A stretch of 64,000 nt of DNA from Membranipora membranacea (GCA_914767715.1 OU612068.1:17546001-17610000); one strand, 5' to 3'; counted from the first letter of the stretch, positions 36,330 to 48,824 are shown. Notes: a model not told the origin generated them from the sequence alone. Numbers and translations: made by a program.

Positions 36330-37677
36330 ACTTACATCAAAGACGACATCACGCTAGACCGCCTAGGGGGCGTAAGGGGCGTGCCTCAGTTTTTGGACAT
36401 AAATACATAAGGTTTGGACATTGTTCCAGAATACCATCCCATGGGTAGGGCATTTGGGTTCAGAGTGGGTACATGTACCCATCCAGTAGGGCATCAGTAG
36501 TGTTGTCCTCTGATTGTCCTTAGATTTTCATATCCCGTATTGTCCGGGGCAGAAAACTGTTATGAAAACAGTTCCCTGTGGCAGCGATAGAGCGTGGCTC
36601 GTTCCGTGTTTGTGATCTTGTCGAGACTGTAGTAGGGGAAGGCGGGGCACGTTGATCCACCCCACTTATTTCAAATACCATTTTATGTTTTGAGTGTTCC
36701 CCCTCCATCAGAGGTCATGTGACCAAAGGCACCCTTTTTGAGCAGACAAAAAGAAAGATAGCTACTAAGGGAAGATAATTATTTAGTTTTTCATCGTTTT
36801 TAGCGTAAAAAGTAAATAATGCGCCAATCGACGGAAATGTCATTTATTCCCAACAAGGCGTGACTGAGAAGTTGCAACTTTCATTATGTGATAACATCAT
36901 ATTTAGTCTCAAAATCACATAATCTAAACTTGTCTCTGATGGAGAGATTTTGTTGAACTCGAATTGAAAGTGAAAAACAGGCTGTTGGGGCACGTTGAGC
37001 CATGCCCGTTGGGGCACGTTGAGCCATGCTCCGCAGTATATAAATATTATATGATGAAAGTGTATATGAAGTATATGTACACAAAAACAAAAACATTACA
37101 ATTGATGTTTCTTTAATGAAGTCAGCAATTACTCTGAGTTCACTTTTCCCTTCACTTATCTCCAAGTTTGCCGTGTGCAAGTTTTCCTCTACCGCAAAAA
37201 TTTAAGAGATTTATTTATGTTGCGAATTATATTTTATAGTTCACTTGAGTGATGAAAAAAATGCGCTGTTGCAATGAATTTGGTTCCTTTCCTTTATTTC
37301 TTATGGTTGCAATGAATTAAAAAAGTTATCACCAGCAAAGAGATGACCATAACAGAGTGGCTCAACGTGCCCCATTCAAAATGCGGACCCGGCTCAACGT
37401 GCCCCGTGCTTGGGGGCACGTTGAGCCGCTTCACGATTATTTTTGAAACAGCAATATTTAATTTTCTTGCTGCAATAGGTTTCTGATCTCACTCATGTTG
37501 ATGGAAGACATGAAGACCAATTTCAGTGCCAATTTTTGTTAATCTGGCACAATTCAACTGCATGTTACAATAAAATATGTAAAAACTGGCTCAACGTACC
37601 CCGCCTTCCCCTATGGGGCTGGTTCATTATTTCATCGTAGGATGTGCAGAGTGCAGGGTGGGCCTCCTCTCTTGACA
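36330..37677 (-). mobile_element. 5'-truncated non-LTR retrotransposon copy, interrupted by a DNA element
   Basis: Bases 36330–36634 and 37612–37677, read on the minus strand, are one continuous match to 4966–5335 (end of the RT frame plus 3' tail). They share the GTACATGTACCC palindrome and the terminal TGATGTAAG repeats. Only the last few RT codons remain. The 977 bp between the halves are a separate insertion. Confidence 0.85.
36635..37611. mobile_element. 977-bp non-autonomous DNA transposon with 25-bp TIRs, TA target duplication
   Basis: The ends are GGGGAAGGCGGGGCACGTTG… and its inverted copy at 37587–37611; 25 bp match with 2 mismatches. Both sides are flanked by TA (36633–36634 and 37612–37613), and removing the insert plus one TA restores the uninterrupted retrotransposon sequence known from 4966–5335. 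The motif GGGGCACGTTGAGCC (or one-base variants) occurs seven times: forward at 36644, 36987, 37011, 37413; reverse at 37359, 37391, 37588. No transposase frame is visible. TA duplication fits Tc1/mariner-type or another TA-specific superfamily; the family is not assigned. Confidence 0.9.
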
Positions 37678-37920
37678 TCCATCCATCATGATAAACAACA
37701 CCAACCTTACATACATACATGATATATGAGTGTGGCCATCTCCAATTGACTGTGTAATTGTCTTCCAGGTACAATGAACATTGCCTCGAGGGCAAAAGAG
37801 GTTTGTCCCATGTGGAACAATGTAATCACATACATGGGTTGGGCAAGATTTACAACAACAAAGAATAGTAGGAAGGAATGGACCACCAGTCCAAGGGTCA
37901 TGAATGAGTCTACTTAGGAG

Positions 37921-38071
37921 TGAGTCATTCTTGTAGGTCACTACAATAACCCACTAGGCAGGGGAGAAGAAGAAGAACTCATTGTTTGTCCGGTCTACTC
38001 TAGGGCTGCCAGCTATTCCTTGGTTTGGGGCAAAGGAATGAATGAGTCATTCTTGTAGGTCACTACAATAA
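37921..38071 (+). repeat. 29-bp direct repeat pair
   Basis: TGAGTCATTCTTGTAGGTCA… is repeated exactly for 29 bp at 37921–37949 and 38043–38071. A second shared string, GGTTTGGGGCAAA, lies around the second copy. Probably a local duplication. Confidence 0.65.
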
Positions 38072-38348
38072 TAACCTCGGTTTGGGGCAAACAAAGAGCT
38101 CTCTGCAAGGGGCCTTGCTCTCCCCAGAATAAGTGCCATGACACTTTACCTCTCTGAGTCTCTTACATAGTACCCTCGTACCCTCGCTCTTACCAATGAA
38201 CTCCCTCTTCATTGCTCTTACCTTATCATGCGGCCAACAGATGGTTTGTTCTAATGGCATTTCCCGCCCATGACATCACACTTCAGAGTTTTTACACAAT
38301 TCAAGGGGATATACCTTATCCCCCAACCATTTTGAGAAATTAGGTATA

Positions 38349-38356
38349 TCACGTGA
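38349..38356. promoter_or_regulatory. E-box (TCACGTGA) upstream of hnRNP gene
   Basis: A palindromic TCACGTGA about 90 bp before the start codon, followed by a pyrimidine-rich stretch (CATTTTCTTTTC and a T8 run) before the ATG. A core-promoter role is inferred from position only. Confidence 0.4.
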
Positions 38357-38443
38357 CTAGCCAGCCATTTTCTTTTCAAGCTGGTCTTTGTTCACCTTGC
38401 TGCTTTTTTTTTGCCTCTCACAAAAATACCAAAAAAATTCAAC

Positions 38444-41400
38444 ATGTCTGACCACAACGGTTTTAGCAATGGAAACAAAGCTGACGAAGATGCCAGGTAT
38501 GTATTTATCAGTTGAAATAAGACATAGTGTATTTCCAGGACAGTTAATTTGAATATTGTTGTTATTTAAATTTTCTTCTGTTGTTGTCAAAATATTTTTG
38601 AACTTGCTTGTTGTTTGATTGCTGTTGATCTTACTTACTAAGTCACTAGTGTCATAGATAGTGTAGTTGCTCATCAAGAGATGAATAATACCATGAATGC
38701 AAAGATAATAAGGAACTGGTATATCTATATCATTCATAAAAAGATGTTCTGTCCCCATTTATTTATTCATTCAATTTAATCTTTTTTTTTGTATTTTTAG
38801 TGAGGTGTTGTTGTTTTAATATTATTATTTTTACTTTAAGTCATTCATTCAATGGTTGTATGTGTATTTCACAACTAACACCTACTACTACTACTTCTCA
38901 CAGTTGCAGCACATCACTAGTCATTGCTGGCCACCGGCCTTGTTGGTAATTTTTCCAATCATTAATTAAGTCATTTGCATTTTTTAGAAAACTGTTTGTG
39001 GGAGGACTTCCACCTTCTGCTGACAAGGCTGAAGTAGAGTCCTACTTCAGTCAGTTTGGCGAGGTTGAAATGTGCACAATTAAAACAGACCAATTCTCAG
39101 GCCGTTCAAGAGGATTCGGCTTCCTCATATACAAAGATGTGGAAGCTGTCAACAAGGTGAGTCTAGATACTCTCTAGAAGCTGACATCATTTTCATGAAT
39201 TTTTAATCATTATACGATTCCACATGACAATTGCAAGGCTGAAACTTTGATCGGTAATTTTTTTAATGTTGTTGTGTTTTTCTTCAGGTTCTCGCCGATC
39301 CAGACAGCCACATGATTCAAGATAAAAAGATTGACCCAAAACTCGCCACACCCCAAGCAGGACATGGCAGACAGGAAGAGAAGAGCACAAAGGTCTTTGT
39401 TGGTGGTCTCGACAAAGCCACATCAAAGGAAGAACTTACATCAATTTTTGCACAACGAGGAAATGTAAGCATTCACATGCTGAGTTTTTTCCGGGACATG
39501 AACTACACATTCCTTCAGTAAATTTTATTGAATGAGATAAAGCTATATTTTCAGTAGGATCTAAGGATCCTCTGTTCTGGTTGTGTGTCCCTGATCTATA
39601 CCCAGTAAAGATTAAGTTTGTCATTGTATATCGCTGTATGACTAAGTAAACTTGTACCTATTTGTAGGTTGTTGATGTGTATCTGCCTACAGACAAGATG
39701 ACAAATGAACCTAAAGGATTCGCTTTTGTTAACTTTGACAGCAGTGAAATTGTAGAGACACTGATCAACGAAGCTAAAATTACAATTAATGGAAAAGAGG
39801 TAATAAATTATTTTTTCTTGTTGTGTGTATCAACCTAATCATGTACTGTCTAGTCTTCATTGCCTCGGCTATGTCTCTCAGCTAATCTGGATGGTTAACA
39901 ACTGCTTATTATTTTGTATCATGCCTTATTGCTAAGGATTACAGGGATAAGCTCAGAATGGCCATTGTTACAGCATAGTGGAGTCAAAGAAAGACTTTTC
40001 AACCTTATAGCTTTGTACCAACCTATTCTTGTTCTGTTTCATTTCCTTTCAGGGTATAATTGAGTGTTGGGTCTTACTAATTATAAGATATTCTTTGAAG
40101 GTTAGAATTGGTTGCAGAGCTGTAATCAGCCTATTCTATAAAGACATTTGATTCACAGTGTAGCACATATTTTAATACATCTCACATATTGATACTTTGC
40201 AGCCTCTTCGGTGTCCCAGCTGATGGATCGTGGGTAGACCAGGCTTGTCTGCTCATTCACCAACTGCTATTGTCGACAGCAGCGAGCTTTGACAAATCAT
40301 AAGAGCAGTAGTTGCTGGTCAGCTGATCGTCCCAGCCGGCTACCTGCCACTCTGTCTCGTGTACCTCCCTCACAACCCAACTCGAAGCTGTAAGGTACTT
40401 GATACCTGGCCTCCATCTCAAATCAGCCTCGCCGCTTGCTACGCCCTTATCACAATCTGTCTATCCAATGAATAACTGTAACTTTGCTTGTCGTTGTTGT
40501 GTTTGTTAATAAAATTTGTTCTTGTAGTGGTAAATGAACTCGTGACAACTCTAAACGCTCGGCTAGTAAATCTGACTGTTAAGTTAATGATGAGCTGTAC
40601 AAGTCGTATGAGTAGAGGTAAAGTGAGTTCTACAGCAGAGTATTCAACTCTGAGTTAAAGGTAACGATTATGTGTGGATGGAAGGCTTATGTGTTGAGTT
40701 AGAATTGTTTTTCAATATCTGATGTTGCTTGTTTCTTTTCAGTGTGACCTGAAGAAGGCCACTAACAAGAGTGATTCATCAAGAGGTGGACGTGGTGGAT
40801 TCAGAGGAGGCCGCGGAGGATTCCGTAAGTCTATCATTGCTCAATGAAACTTTTATTCATGACACCAGATACCTAATGGTCCATTGTCATGCTTGACTTG
40901 GGTTATCCCTGTAATTACTCAGGCTTAATTATTGCTCAAAGTATGATCTTATAGCGGCATAGCCGGTATTGGAAATGAGGAAGAAATATTATCCGATAAT
41001 AATCGGAGCCAATGATATCACACTGAGATGCTTCAACTACCCTCACCAAATGATGCCAGAACAAGTCCTCTATTGTGTCGCTATGTACAGAAAGCCAGAA
41101 GTTATATTCACTTGAAAACACTATATATTCTGTTGGTAGGTGGTGGACGAGGAGGTTACGGAGGCGGATATGATCAGTATGGTGGAGGATACGATCAGTA
41201 CAACAGTGGATACGGCGGTGGTTACCAGGGAGGTTATCAAAGCGGATATGGCAACTATGGTGGTGGATATGACCAATACAGCAGCGGTGGTGGTGGCGGT
41301 TACGACCAGAGTGGCGGTATGTTTAGCTTTACATTATTTGTAGTACATAATTTGAGGGAAAAGGCCTTGAATGTTGCTGAACAGACTAAAATAGTCTGAT

Positions 41401-42014
41401 TCAGTGTCAAACAGGGCCGATAATAAATATTGTGTCTGTAACAGATTTCACAGGTTACTACTATCATGTTTCCTGTATGTTCAGATACACACATGACAGG
41501 GTTTCTTTCCCCCAACTTTTTCCTTATTATTGGTTGTTCGCAATGATTGCGATATTATTTGAGGTGATTTTATAATATTATCAGTTCCACAATGTGCTAG
41601 GCAAAAGTGTCACTACACCATGAATGAAATGTTGCATGTTTCCGTTTGTTACTAAAAGAAAACATAGTATGTGACTTGAATCACCGCAATGTATAGTTTC
41701 ATGGACATGCTATGTGTTGTAATGAGGAACTTTTGAATGATATTGGCCTTATTGCAATAATTGACATAACTGTTGTAGTGACCCATGCTTGACTATAGCA
41801 TGCTGTTTTAGTCTTGATTACATTGGCTAGTGTAACTGTCTTCATACTGTATGTTATTTATCTCCTTGAATTTACAGCAGCATATGGTGGTGGATATGGC
41901 GGTGGCTATGACCAGCAACAATACGGAGACGCCGGATATGGTGCTGGAAATGATCAATACAAGATGAAGTCTGGACGAGGACGTGGCGGTGCCAGCACAT
42001 ATCAGCCATACTAA
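38444..42014 (+). CDS. hnRNP A/B–type RNA-binding protein, two RRMs and Gly/Tyr-rich tail, 7 exons
   Basis: Proteins of this type (hnRNP A/B, D, squid) bind pre-mRNA and mRNA and act in splicing, stability and transport. Exons: 38444–38496, 38988–39156, 39288–39464, 39668–39799, 40743–40824, 41140–41316, 41878–42014. They sum to 927 bp, 308 residues, all in phase. RRM1 (about residues 18–90) has RNP2 KLFVGGLP and RNP1 RGFGFLIY. RRM2 (about 109–180) has RNP2 KVFVGGLD and RNP1 KGFAFVNF. After an RGG-type stretch (GGRGGFRGGRGGF), the tail repeats GGGYDQY/GYGGGY, the low-complexity type linked to condensates. The large intron 39800–40742 splits RRM2 from the tail and could hold alternative exons; none was identified. 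I cannot choose between hnRNP subfamilies. Confidence 0.94.
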
Positions 42015-44896
42015 TCAACTCGAATGCTTAAATCTTCATACACAGACTTATTCATAGTATTACCTGGTCACTCTTCATGACAGAAAACGATCTGAAACAG
42101 TTTGGCATGCATGCTTCGGGTTTTGCCATTAAGAGTGATCCAGCTAGCCCGAGTTATTATTCTCTTCATCAGAGACTGCTATTCCATCAACAAGAAGTGA
42201 GATCCCATTTGCTTACTGTGTGAACTTGACTCATTAGATAACACAGTCTAACATGTTGTACATAGTCCATGTTGTCATAACACTCTGACCGAGTGGTTTT
42301 ATTTTGCCTGTGCTGTGATGTTTTGTGCAGGCCACTATGCTGTCTGTAAGCTTGGTAACAAACAAGATGGTGTGTCATCAGTCTTTTCTCGTGTACATAA
42401 TTCCACCAAATAAAAGCACTTTTGTACTCCTGTAACATTTGGTCTTTTCTCTCTCTAAAGCTACCTCAAGTAGTCCACAGTCTCCAAAACATGAAATTAT
42501 GGGAGACTGCAAAAATGAATGCACATCACTTGCTGAGAAGTAGTTATACAAACATCGCATCTCCAGATTTTGTTAATTTGCTTGTCGTCACATTATTAGA
42601 ATGCTATGCTGTGGTAATAATTCTCATGATGCACGTCAATGAGTTGTCAGGGAAATCTTGAGCTACTCTACAAACTTCATGAACTCCTTGATCACATCTA
42701 TCTTGGTTCATGTAATAAACTGCAATATTATCACATCAAAGATTAGACCTCCTCCACATAATAGCCAGCTATCATGACATAGGTGTACCAATAATGCTTG
42801 TCATTGTTATCAGTTGCCCACACCTAGTCACATGATATGTAATTGGCTAACTTAACCCCAAACTAAATTTGTCATAAATTATTACAGCTAGTGCATGACT
42901 CTGAAGCCTAGTTTTGATAGTCACTGGCTACATGAATCCTTGCTGGCTAGCAGGATGTAAATATCATCAAATCTATTGTTGGTGGCGAATGTCAATGGAA
43001 GGCTTGTGTTAACTCAAATTTTATTACGGTAAACTAGGTGTTATTGCCTCAGACTTGAACATATTTATCCTGGCCAAAAGCTATTGGAAGAGTTTGTATA
43101 TTCAACACATCACGACACTTCCCCAGTGAGCTAAAAAGTTTTATTGGCTCGCAGTGTTCTCCAGTGTTGCAGGTTCGCAGTGGTCGACTGTTCGCATGAT
43201 TTCATCTTTTAACTATGCTTGTACCTATGAGCTGAACATGAACTTTTAGTGCTCAAGATAATCAGTTGATAAACATTGCGTCAGCCAAGCATTTCATACT
43301 GATTGTATTGTATGCTAACATATCGATTGTAAAATATCCTTGAAAATAATCATAGCTTCGGAAACCTGACGTGCAACTCGTGATTCAAGATAAGGAGTGC
43401 ATACTGGACTTGCCCGACATGACTGCATACAGGTTTTCCGAGAAGGGATTTTGAAGTGACAAGTGAATTACTTGCTTCTCCTGATCCAACGCACTCATAC
43501 TTTACTACAAAAGTAACACAAAAATCTCTTTTATTCACAATGAGGTCATGTGTATCGATCCCGACGCTTACTAACAAGTGTTATTTTTGACCGCCACAAA
43601 TGATCAAAGCCCTCAGACACTGCCAGACTTTGTAGTCAGCAGTAGGGTGCTACAAGCCTGAATTTGCAGTGGCGTCATACCTGACAAGTCTCCCTTTTTG
43701 GTAGGGAGCCTCCCAGTTTTTAGGGGTATTTTCCACCTCCTCCCTATCTCCCTTTTTCCTCCCTTTTTTTCAGTTTCCTTCACCCAGAAGACTTTTTAAG
43801 CTTCTCGTTGCAAGAGAACAATGTTTTCCTACCCCCACAGAACGTATACCTATATATAATTGCCTATTAACATACTATATCCCCTCGTTCGTATAAAGTG
43901 CAACAATATAATTTGTAAAATCAGATAAAGTTACGCATTTCATAATATGAACGCTCTAGTTTTGGTTTAAAATAAATGACAGCAAGGGCCAAATTACACC
44001 TTCACTGCAGGACGCGCAGAGTGGTAATCCGGGTCGGGAGTTCGTCCGCAGAGACCTCCTGATTTCTGGGTCCACCAACTTGTCATGTATGAGTGGCGTC
44101 TCACATGAGTTATCACCAAGGCCAGTACAGTTTTTATGAAGCCTCAACAAGGGTGAAATTCTCACATTATGTATGATGAACTATAGTGGTATTATTTCAT
44201 TTTTTTTAAAATAACAGTGTCTCCTGTCATGCCAAATGGATTAGATTGTTATCTTGGAAAAAGTATGTTATTTCATTATTATTCTCATTAACGACCTTTC
44301 TGAAATAGCTAGGAGGGGAATATACAGATATATATATATATATAATATTCTACCAGATATGGTGTATTCTATAAATCCCTTCATCCAACTAAGAGAACTA
44401 TATTTTAAGGGTTTCTTGTATTCGAATTCGTCTGTGGACACTGGTACCATCAATGAACTTTAGTTCATTGGTACCATTACATTTTGGTTAGTTCTTATGC
44501 TGGAAAGTTGCTGTATATTATCTCTAATATTACGGAGTCCATTCTTTTAGTATATTTCGCAATGCTGCTTGAGTGGTGGCGCAATGCTATTTCAACAAAC
44601 ATTATACAGCTGCGTTCCTTTTAATTTGTGCGCACGGTCAACTGAATCAAACTATCACCCTTCAATAACTCTTTTATCTGATGATATTGATTATCAATCG
44701 CCATATCGTTCGCAGCTAATAGTTTTCAGGTTAGAGTTATTTGCTTAATCAGTGTATGGATCCCTCTAGCCTACACCCTGAGAGGGTTATTTAACTAAGG
44801 CTAGGTGGTAGGATCACATGGCTATATATTTTCATGACTAGCAACAATACAGCCGTTCTGATTGGCTGCTGCAAAGAGAATCTATTTTTAAGCTAA
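42015..44896. other. hnRNP 3' UTR and intergenic region
   Basis: The first about 400 bp are the likely 3' UTR. The rest has no convincing gene. Notable are a CT-rich stretch with repeated CTCCC(T)n blocks at about 43690–43780, a (TA)n run near 44331–44345, and a near-palindrome GGTACCATCAATGAACT…GTTCATTGGTACC at 44443–44474. Confidence 0.45.
42409..42414 (+). terminator. Probable polyadenylation signal of the hnRNP gene
   Basis: AATAAA about 395 bp after the hnRNP stop codon, followed by GT-rich sequence (TTTTGTACTCCTG). Confidence 0.55.
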
Positions 44897-44919
44897 TGAC
44901 GTGAGCAGCAAGTATAAAG
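44897..44919 (+). promoter_or_regulatory. CRE/UPRE-like site and TATA box of the bZIP gene
   Basis: TGACGTGA (44897–44904) is followed 8 bp later by TATAAAG (44913–44919). Transcription would start near 44945. TGACGTG is the core recognised by ATF6/XBP1/CREB-type bZIP factors, which would fit auto- or cross-regulation (inference). Confidence 0.5.
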
Positions 44920-44939
44920 AGTGATTGCACCACTACAGG

Positions 44940-47075
44940 CAAGACATTGTACGATCACACATGTAACAAGTAAGTCAGGGAGTGTGGCAAACAACTACGC
45001 TCTCTAAAAGAGTTCTCGGGAGGCGGAAAAAAGTGTAAAGCGTCGACAGCTGGCTGAAGCTAGAGGAGGCCCGCGTAAACGACTACCGGCGACTTGTCTC
45101 AAGTCACCCTAACGAAAGAAACAAACTCCACCATTCAGGTATGTCTTCAGTCATATCGTATAAATATGTAAGTAAGGTTGATGTGTACTGTCACAACTGT
45201 CAGGTTATGATGCTTGCCGTCGTGTTTGCCTTAATGACTTAATATGTTTACTCCTCAGTTTAACTCTTGTTATCTCAATAGTACAGCAGTCTTGTGTGAT
45301 TCCTCTTTCAGTCAGTGATCGACAGTCACAATAATCGTGATGGAATGTGAGTCAAACAGATGCCAACAAATGATAAATAAGGCAGATAAATATCATTATA
45401 CTATCCCTACTGTTTATTTCAATACATTTCATTACCCTTGAGCAATTCCTTTAGATGCATTTGTTGTGAGGCAAAATTCAGGTGCCTAAGTCAAGTCGAT
45501 GCATGACATGTTTCTTTTTCTCAAAGAAAACTCGCTTTTACCATCTATTATATTTTATATTTTGCAGGCTACTTGTTCTAGCGATTCATTTCACACAGAA
45601 CAATGTCTCACAAATCTGATTGTCAACAATTCATCAGCGGCATGCCGAGTCGCAGGGAAGCAAGAACAGGAGGGCTGGGTGCCTTGGGTGCCACTGGAGC
45701 CATCACACAACGATGTGCGTTCGCCCAGCCCATTCAGTGGTCTGTTTGATGCAAATGGTGAGTTGGTCACTTATTGACTTTATTAACCTAGTAAGGTTAC
45801 AATTTATAATACGTAGGTTTATTGGTAGAGATATCATCATAATATATCAGCTCTTCTATAGGCTCTTCAATATTAGCATGGGCTCTTATCTTCATTTAAA
45901 GCATATCATGTGAGAGAATGATAAGAATAATATCTCCCACCCACCAGCCAGCTCGTGATGATTTAGAGCCACACTGTCATTACATCCTAAAAATTAGCTT
46001 ATTATTGTGATAAGTTTGAATGCCAATTAGTTTAGTCATTCAAATAATAGTTATGCAATGATGAGTCATTGATGCGGATCACGCTGTCAAAGTGGAAGTG
46101 TCATAACTCCAATGTTTTCTTGTTACAGCGCACAAGCATGAACCGCCTGATTTCCTGTATACGGACCCGGAACTCTTATCGACCTTGAACTCTCCAAGGA
46201 CAAGCATAGACAGCCTAGATGATTCAACAACAAACACAGCCATGATGGATGACTGGCAGATGCATGAAGTATTCCAAGATATCTCAGATATTCTCAAGGT
46301 ATGTGCAATGTTTGCGAAGCCATACTAGGTTGTCTTCGCCACCTTTTACCAACCTTATTTATGCCTTTAATCTTGGTTTTATCAATTTAATAAAGTGAAA
46401 TAATCGTGCTCTAAATTTGTACCTGTTTGAATTGTCTGCTCACGGTTTATATTACGTTTTTTTCAGGAAACTGATACCAATGCTATAACACACAATGATA
46501 TCCACTTACCTACCACCGAAGGCAACAATGATCTGGATCAGCTTTGTAAAGAAATTTTCAGCCCAGAATCTCCTGAACTAGTTGAGGTGGACAATTTCCC
46601 GGTGATCGAGCCACTGATGGAGGCGGACGCCACTTCAATGGACCTCAGCTGGATAATTCAGGAGACTTTGGGAGCTGAAGCTGTAACAGAGAACCCTGCA
46701 AGCCCAGATGTACCACCGCACAGAGTCAGCGCCGACAGCTTTGATCTCTTAGATCAACTGGAAACAATGTCAGATGACACACCTACAGACACGTGCAGTG
46801 TGGACTCCTTGGCTGTGAAAAATGACCACCAATACACCCAGTTAGCTGACGTCAAAGTCAAATCACATGAGACAAAGAAACAAGCTATTAGACGAGTTAA
46901 GAACAATGCCGCCTCACGTGTCTGCAGAAAGCAACGAAAGAATAAACTAGTCACCAACATATCTAAAGTTGACGGGCTAGTTGCTAAGAACATTGAACTG
47001 CGCAAGCAGATTTCAGATGTCGAAAGTATCGTCAGTTTGCTCAAGGAGCATCTGGTTAAAGCTACCAAAAAATAA
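44940..47075 (+). CDS. bZIP transcription factor, possible ATF4-style uORF leader, about 4 exons
   Basis: A basic-leucine-zipper factor. The leader exon starts near 44940 and ends at either 44969 or 45138; coding exons are 45568–45757, 46129–46298 and 46467–47075. The C-terminal basic region RRVKNNAASRVCRKQRKNK has the N-x7-R signature, followed by a zipper with heptad L/I/V (VDGLVAKNIELRKQISDVES…LLKEHL). The N-terminal part is acidic, as in an activation domain. Exons 2–4 share one open frame in phase, but I find no ATG for it in exon 2 or the leader exon. The first in-frame ATGs are at 46242/46245 (MMDDWQMHEVF), giving 221 residues. The gene resembles ATF4/ATF5-type stress factors in layout, but the zipper is too diverged to name. 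Confidence 0.75.
44961..44966 (+). promoter_or_regulatory. Start–stop element (ATG TAA) in bZIP leader
   Basis: ATG directly followed by TAA, about 20 bp from the inferred transcription start and just before a good donor (CAA|GTAAGT at 44970). Such start–stop elements stall scanning ribosomes in other leaders. Confidence 0.45.
45603..45749 (+). promoter_or_regulatory. Upstream ORF of 48 codons in bZIP exon 2
   Basis: ATG at 45603 opens a frame (MSHKSDCQQF…) that ends in TGA at 45747–45749, eight bases before the exon-2 donor. It is in a different frame from the long bZIP frame that crosses the same exon. If translated, it would reduce initiation at the downstream ATG at 46242 under normal conditions. 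Confidence 0.45.
46847..46854. promoter_or_regulatory. Perfect CRE palindrome inside bZIP coding exon
   Basis: TGACGTCA within the last exon of the bZIP gene, just upstream of the basic region. A binding role is unproven and it may be chance. Confidence 0.2.
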
Positions 47076-48824
47076 GCTGTTTTATAGCTTATGTGTGTTC
47101 TCATTGTGTCTTGTAGCATCGTGTTTCCATGTAAATTCATCTCTATTTATTTTCCTGATAGCTACTTATTGTATTTAAATTTCTTATCATCAATCTCTTC
47201 ATTCATCTGTGCCAATGCTTTGTGCATTCTGCCAGTGATGCCAGCTGAGAGTTAAATTATCACTACCATCGTTTTTTTTGACTGTGTGCAGGCAGTTTTA
47301 TGCTGTGTTACTCCTATCTTGGACATCACACATATGTTTCCAAAGATGTTCCGAGTTATCAAAAAAACGGAAAAATGTAATAAAAAAGTGTATAACAGAA
47401 CATATCTTTCCTTCTTCCTCACATTTTGCAGACAAGACAAGCAGCCTGATGAAAAAGTTGTTGCCACATGCTAGAAGTGTAGACAACTTCTTATTTCATG
47501 CTCAGAAATCTGAGTACAGAATATTGGAGATTGATACCTTCTTTTTAGTTGTACAGTAGCCTATGAGTAGCTGAAAAGCCTGGTTGCACAAAATAAGTAT
47601 TTTGGAATCTTTGAAATGTCTTGACATTTCGTTAAATTATTTTCATGTTTCATAGTCTATGTAGACACACGTTGTTGTCTTTAGCTGTCAAAATCATAAA
47701 TCGCTTCAATTTTGTTTGTATTGTGTTTCATTCTCTGAGACAGCCCATGTCTGATGAACTGAACTAAAGCAGTCACCTTAGTAGTCAGTATTGTTGGAAT
47801 GTTATTATTGGTTTTGAATAATGTTAGAGTGATTTACAATAACTTCTGCTGCTGCAAGCAACCCAATTTCCCACGGTGCTAACCAGAACCTCGCCTCAAT
47901 GAACAAAAGCATAAATTAAACTTTGTTTCAATGTGTATGACTGAGTAGGATTTTTCCCCTCCGGGGGGCCGTCGGACGTGGGGGGGGGCTCAGACTAAGT
48001 AGGATTCAGTGTTTACTGGTGTCACAGTTGTTTCCGCTTGGTTTTTAGTAAACTGCTTAGACTCTGTCTTCTTTGCTTTGAAGAACTTTCAAGGGACATA
48101 TCAATAACTGTTTGCTGCAAGACTTTTTAATCATTACCAGAGTTATCACCTCACTCCTTATGTGAAGACAACTGCAAGTCATTATCTTGCAACTGGGATA
48201 GAACTGTCACGCAGCTACTTTTTGTTGTTTTGCGTGGCAATGTTAGGATAGTACCAATTATTATTAAATGGATAGGTCATACCAGCTGTATATTATGTTG
48301 TTGCTGAAGTGCTTGTCCAGTATCCTGAATTCACTTAAGATGAGGCTTACAAGTTGATGACAGAGTATTTGAAGGGCTTCAAAAAAGCTACCAAAAGCTG
48401 GATCATCTAGGAGGCAAGTTTTCATGATAGCCGTTTGATGTAACACACATTTATTTTTTTTAGCGTGGCAATCCACAGTAAGCATAAGTTATTTTTTTAT
48501 TCACGCTGTAGAATTAGGCACACACTTTATGTTATATATGTTATATAGCTATGTATCATATCAATATATCGTTATCAACTGTGTGCATATGGAAACTCTC
48601 AACTATTTATTTACAATCAATATACAAAATGACTAGGAAGAATATTATAGATAAATTATTTGTTGAGGGTTTAATTGCTATAACTGGAATGTATATTACA
48701 TAGTTATGTAGGCTTTATCAAAACTTGCTCAAGGCCGTAATAATAGGAATATGACTATATATAACCAAACAAAATGTTTGACATAAACCTACATGTACCG
48801 TAGTAGTAATACAGATATCATATT
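47076..48824. other. Region between convergent bZIP and MAP3K genes
   Basis: About 1.75 kb containing the 3' UTRs of both genes. It holds a G-rich tract (GTGGGGGGGGG near 47980) and no recognised gene. Frames at 47278–47559 and 48264–48485 lack protein features. Confidence 0.5.

Larger units (their letters stand above)
35551..38443. other. Gene-poor region between ARMC7 and hnRNP gene
   Basis: About 2.9 kb between divergent genes. It holds the split retrotransposon copy (36330–37677) with its inserted 977-bp element, then a 29-bp direct repeat at 37921 and 38043. The hnRNP promoter lies just before 38444. The open frames 37565–37941 (minus) have no recognised domain. Confidence 0.5.

Noticed and set aside
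36884-37180. 98-codon open frame with a repeated MAQRAPTG segment
   Set aside because: Lies inside the 977-bp DNA element. The repeat is simply the translated GGGGCACGTTGAGCC motif, not a transposase.
37565-37941. Open frames on the minus strand containing cysteines (CCCKSCPTHVCDY)
   Set aside because: They start in the retrotransposon remnant and continue into unrelated sequence. No domain pattern could be supported.
45499-45567. Start of the bZIP protein at the ATG at 45499 (MHDMFLFLKEN)
   Set aside because: This stretch is the pyrimidine-rich 3' end of an intron ending in TTTTGCAG. Using it would require intron retention. Kept only as a remote alternative to the uORF model.
46754-47140. 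128-codon open frame on the minus strand
   Set aside because: Antisense shadow of the bZIP last exon, which carries a clear basic region and zipper on the plus strand.
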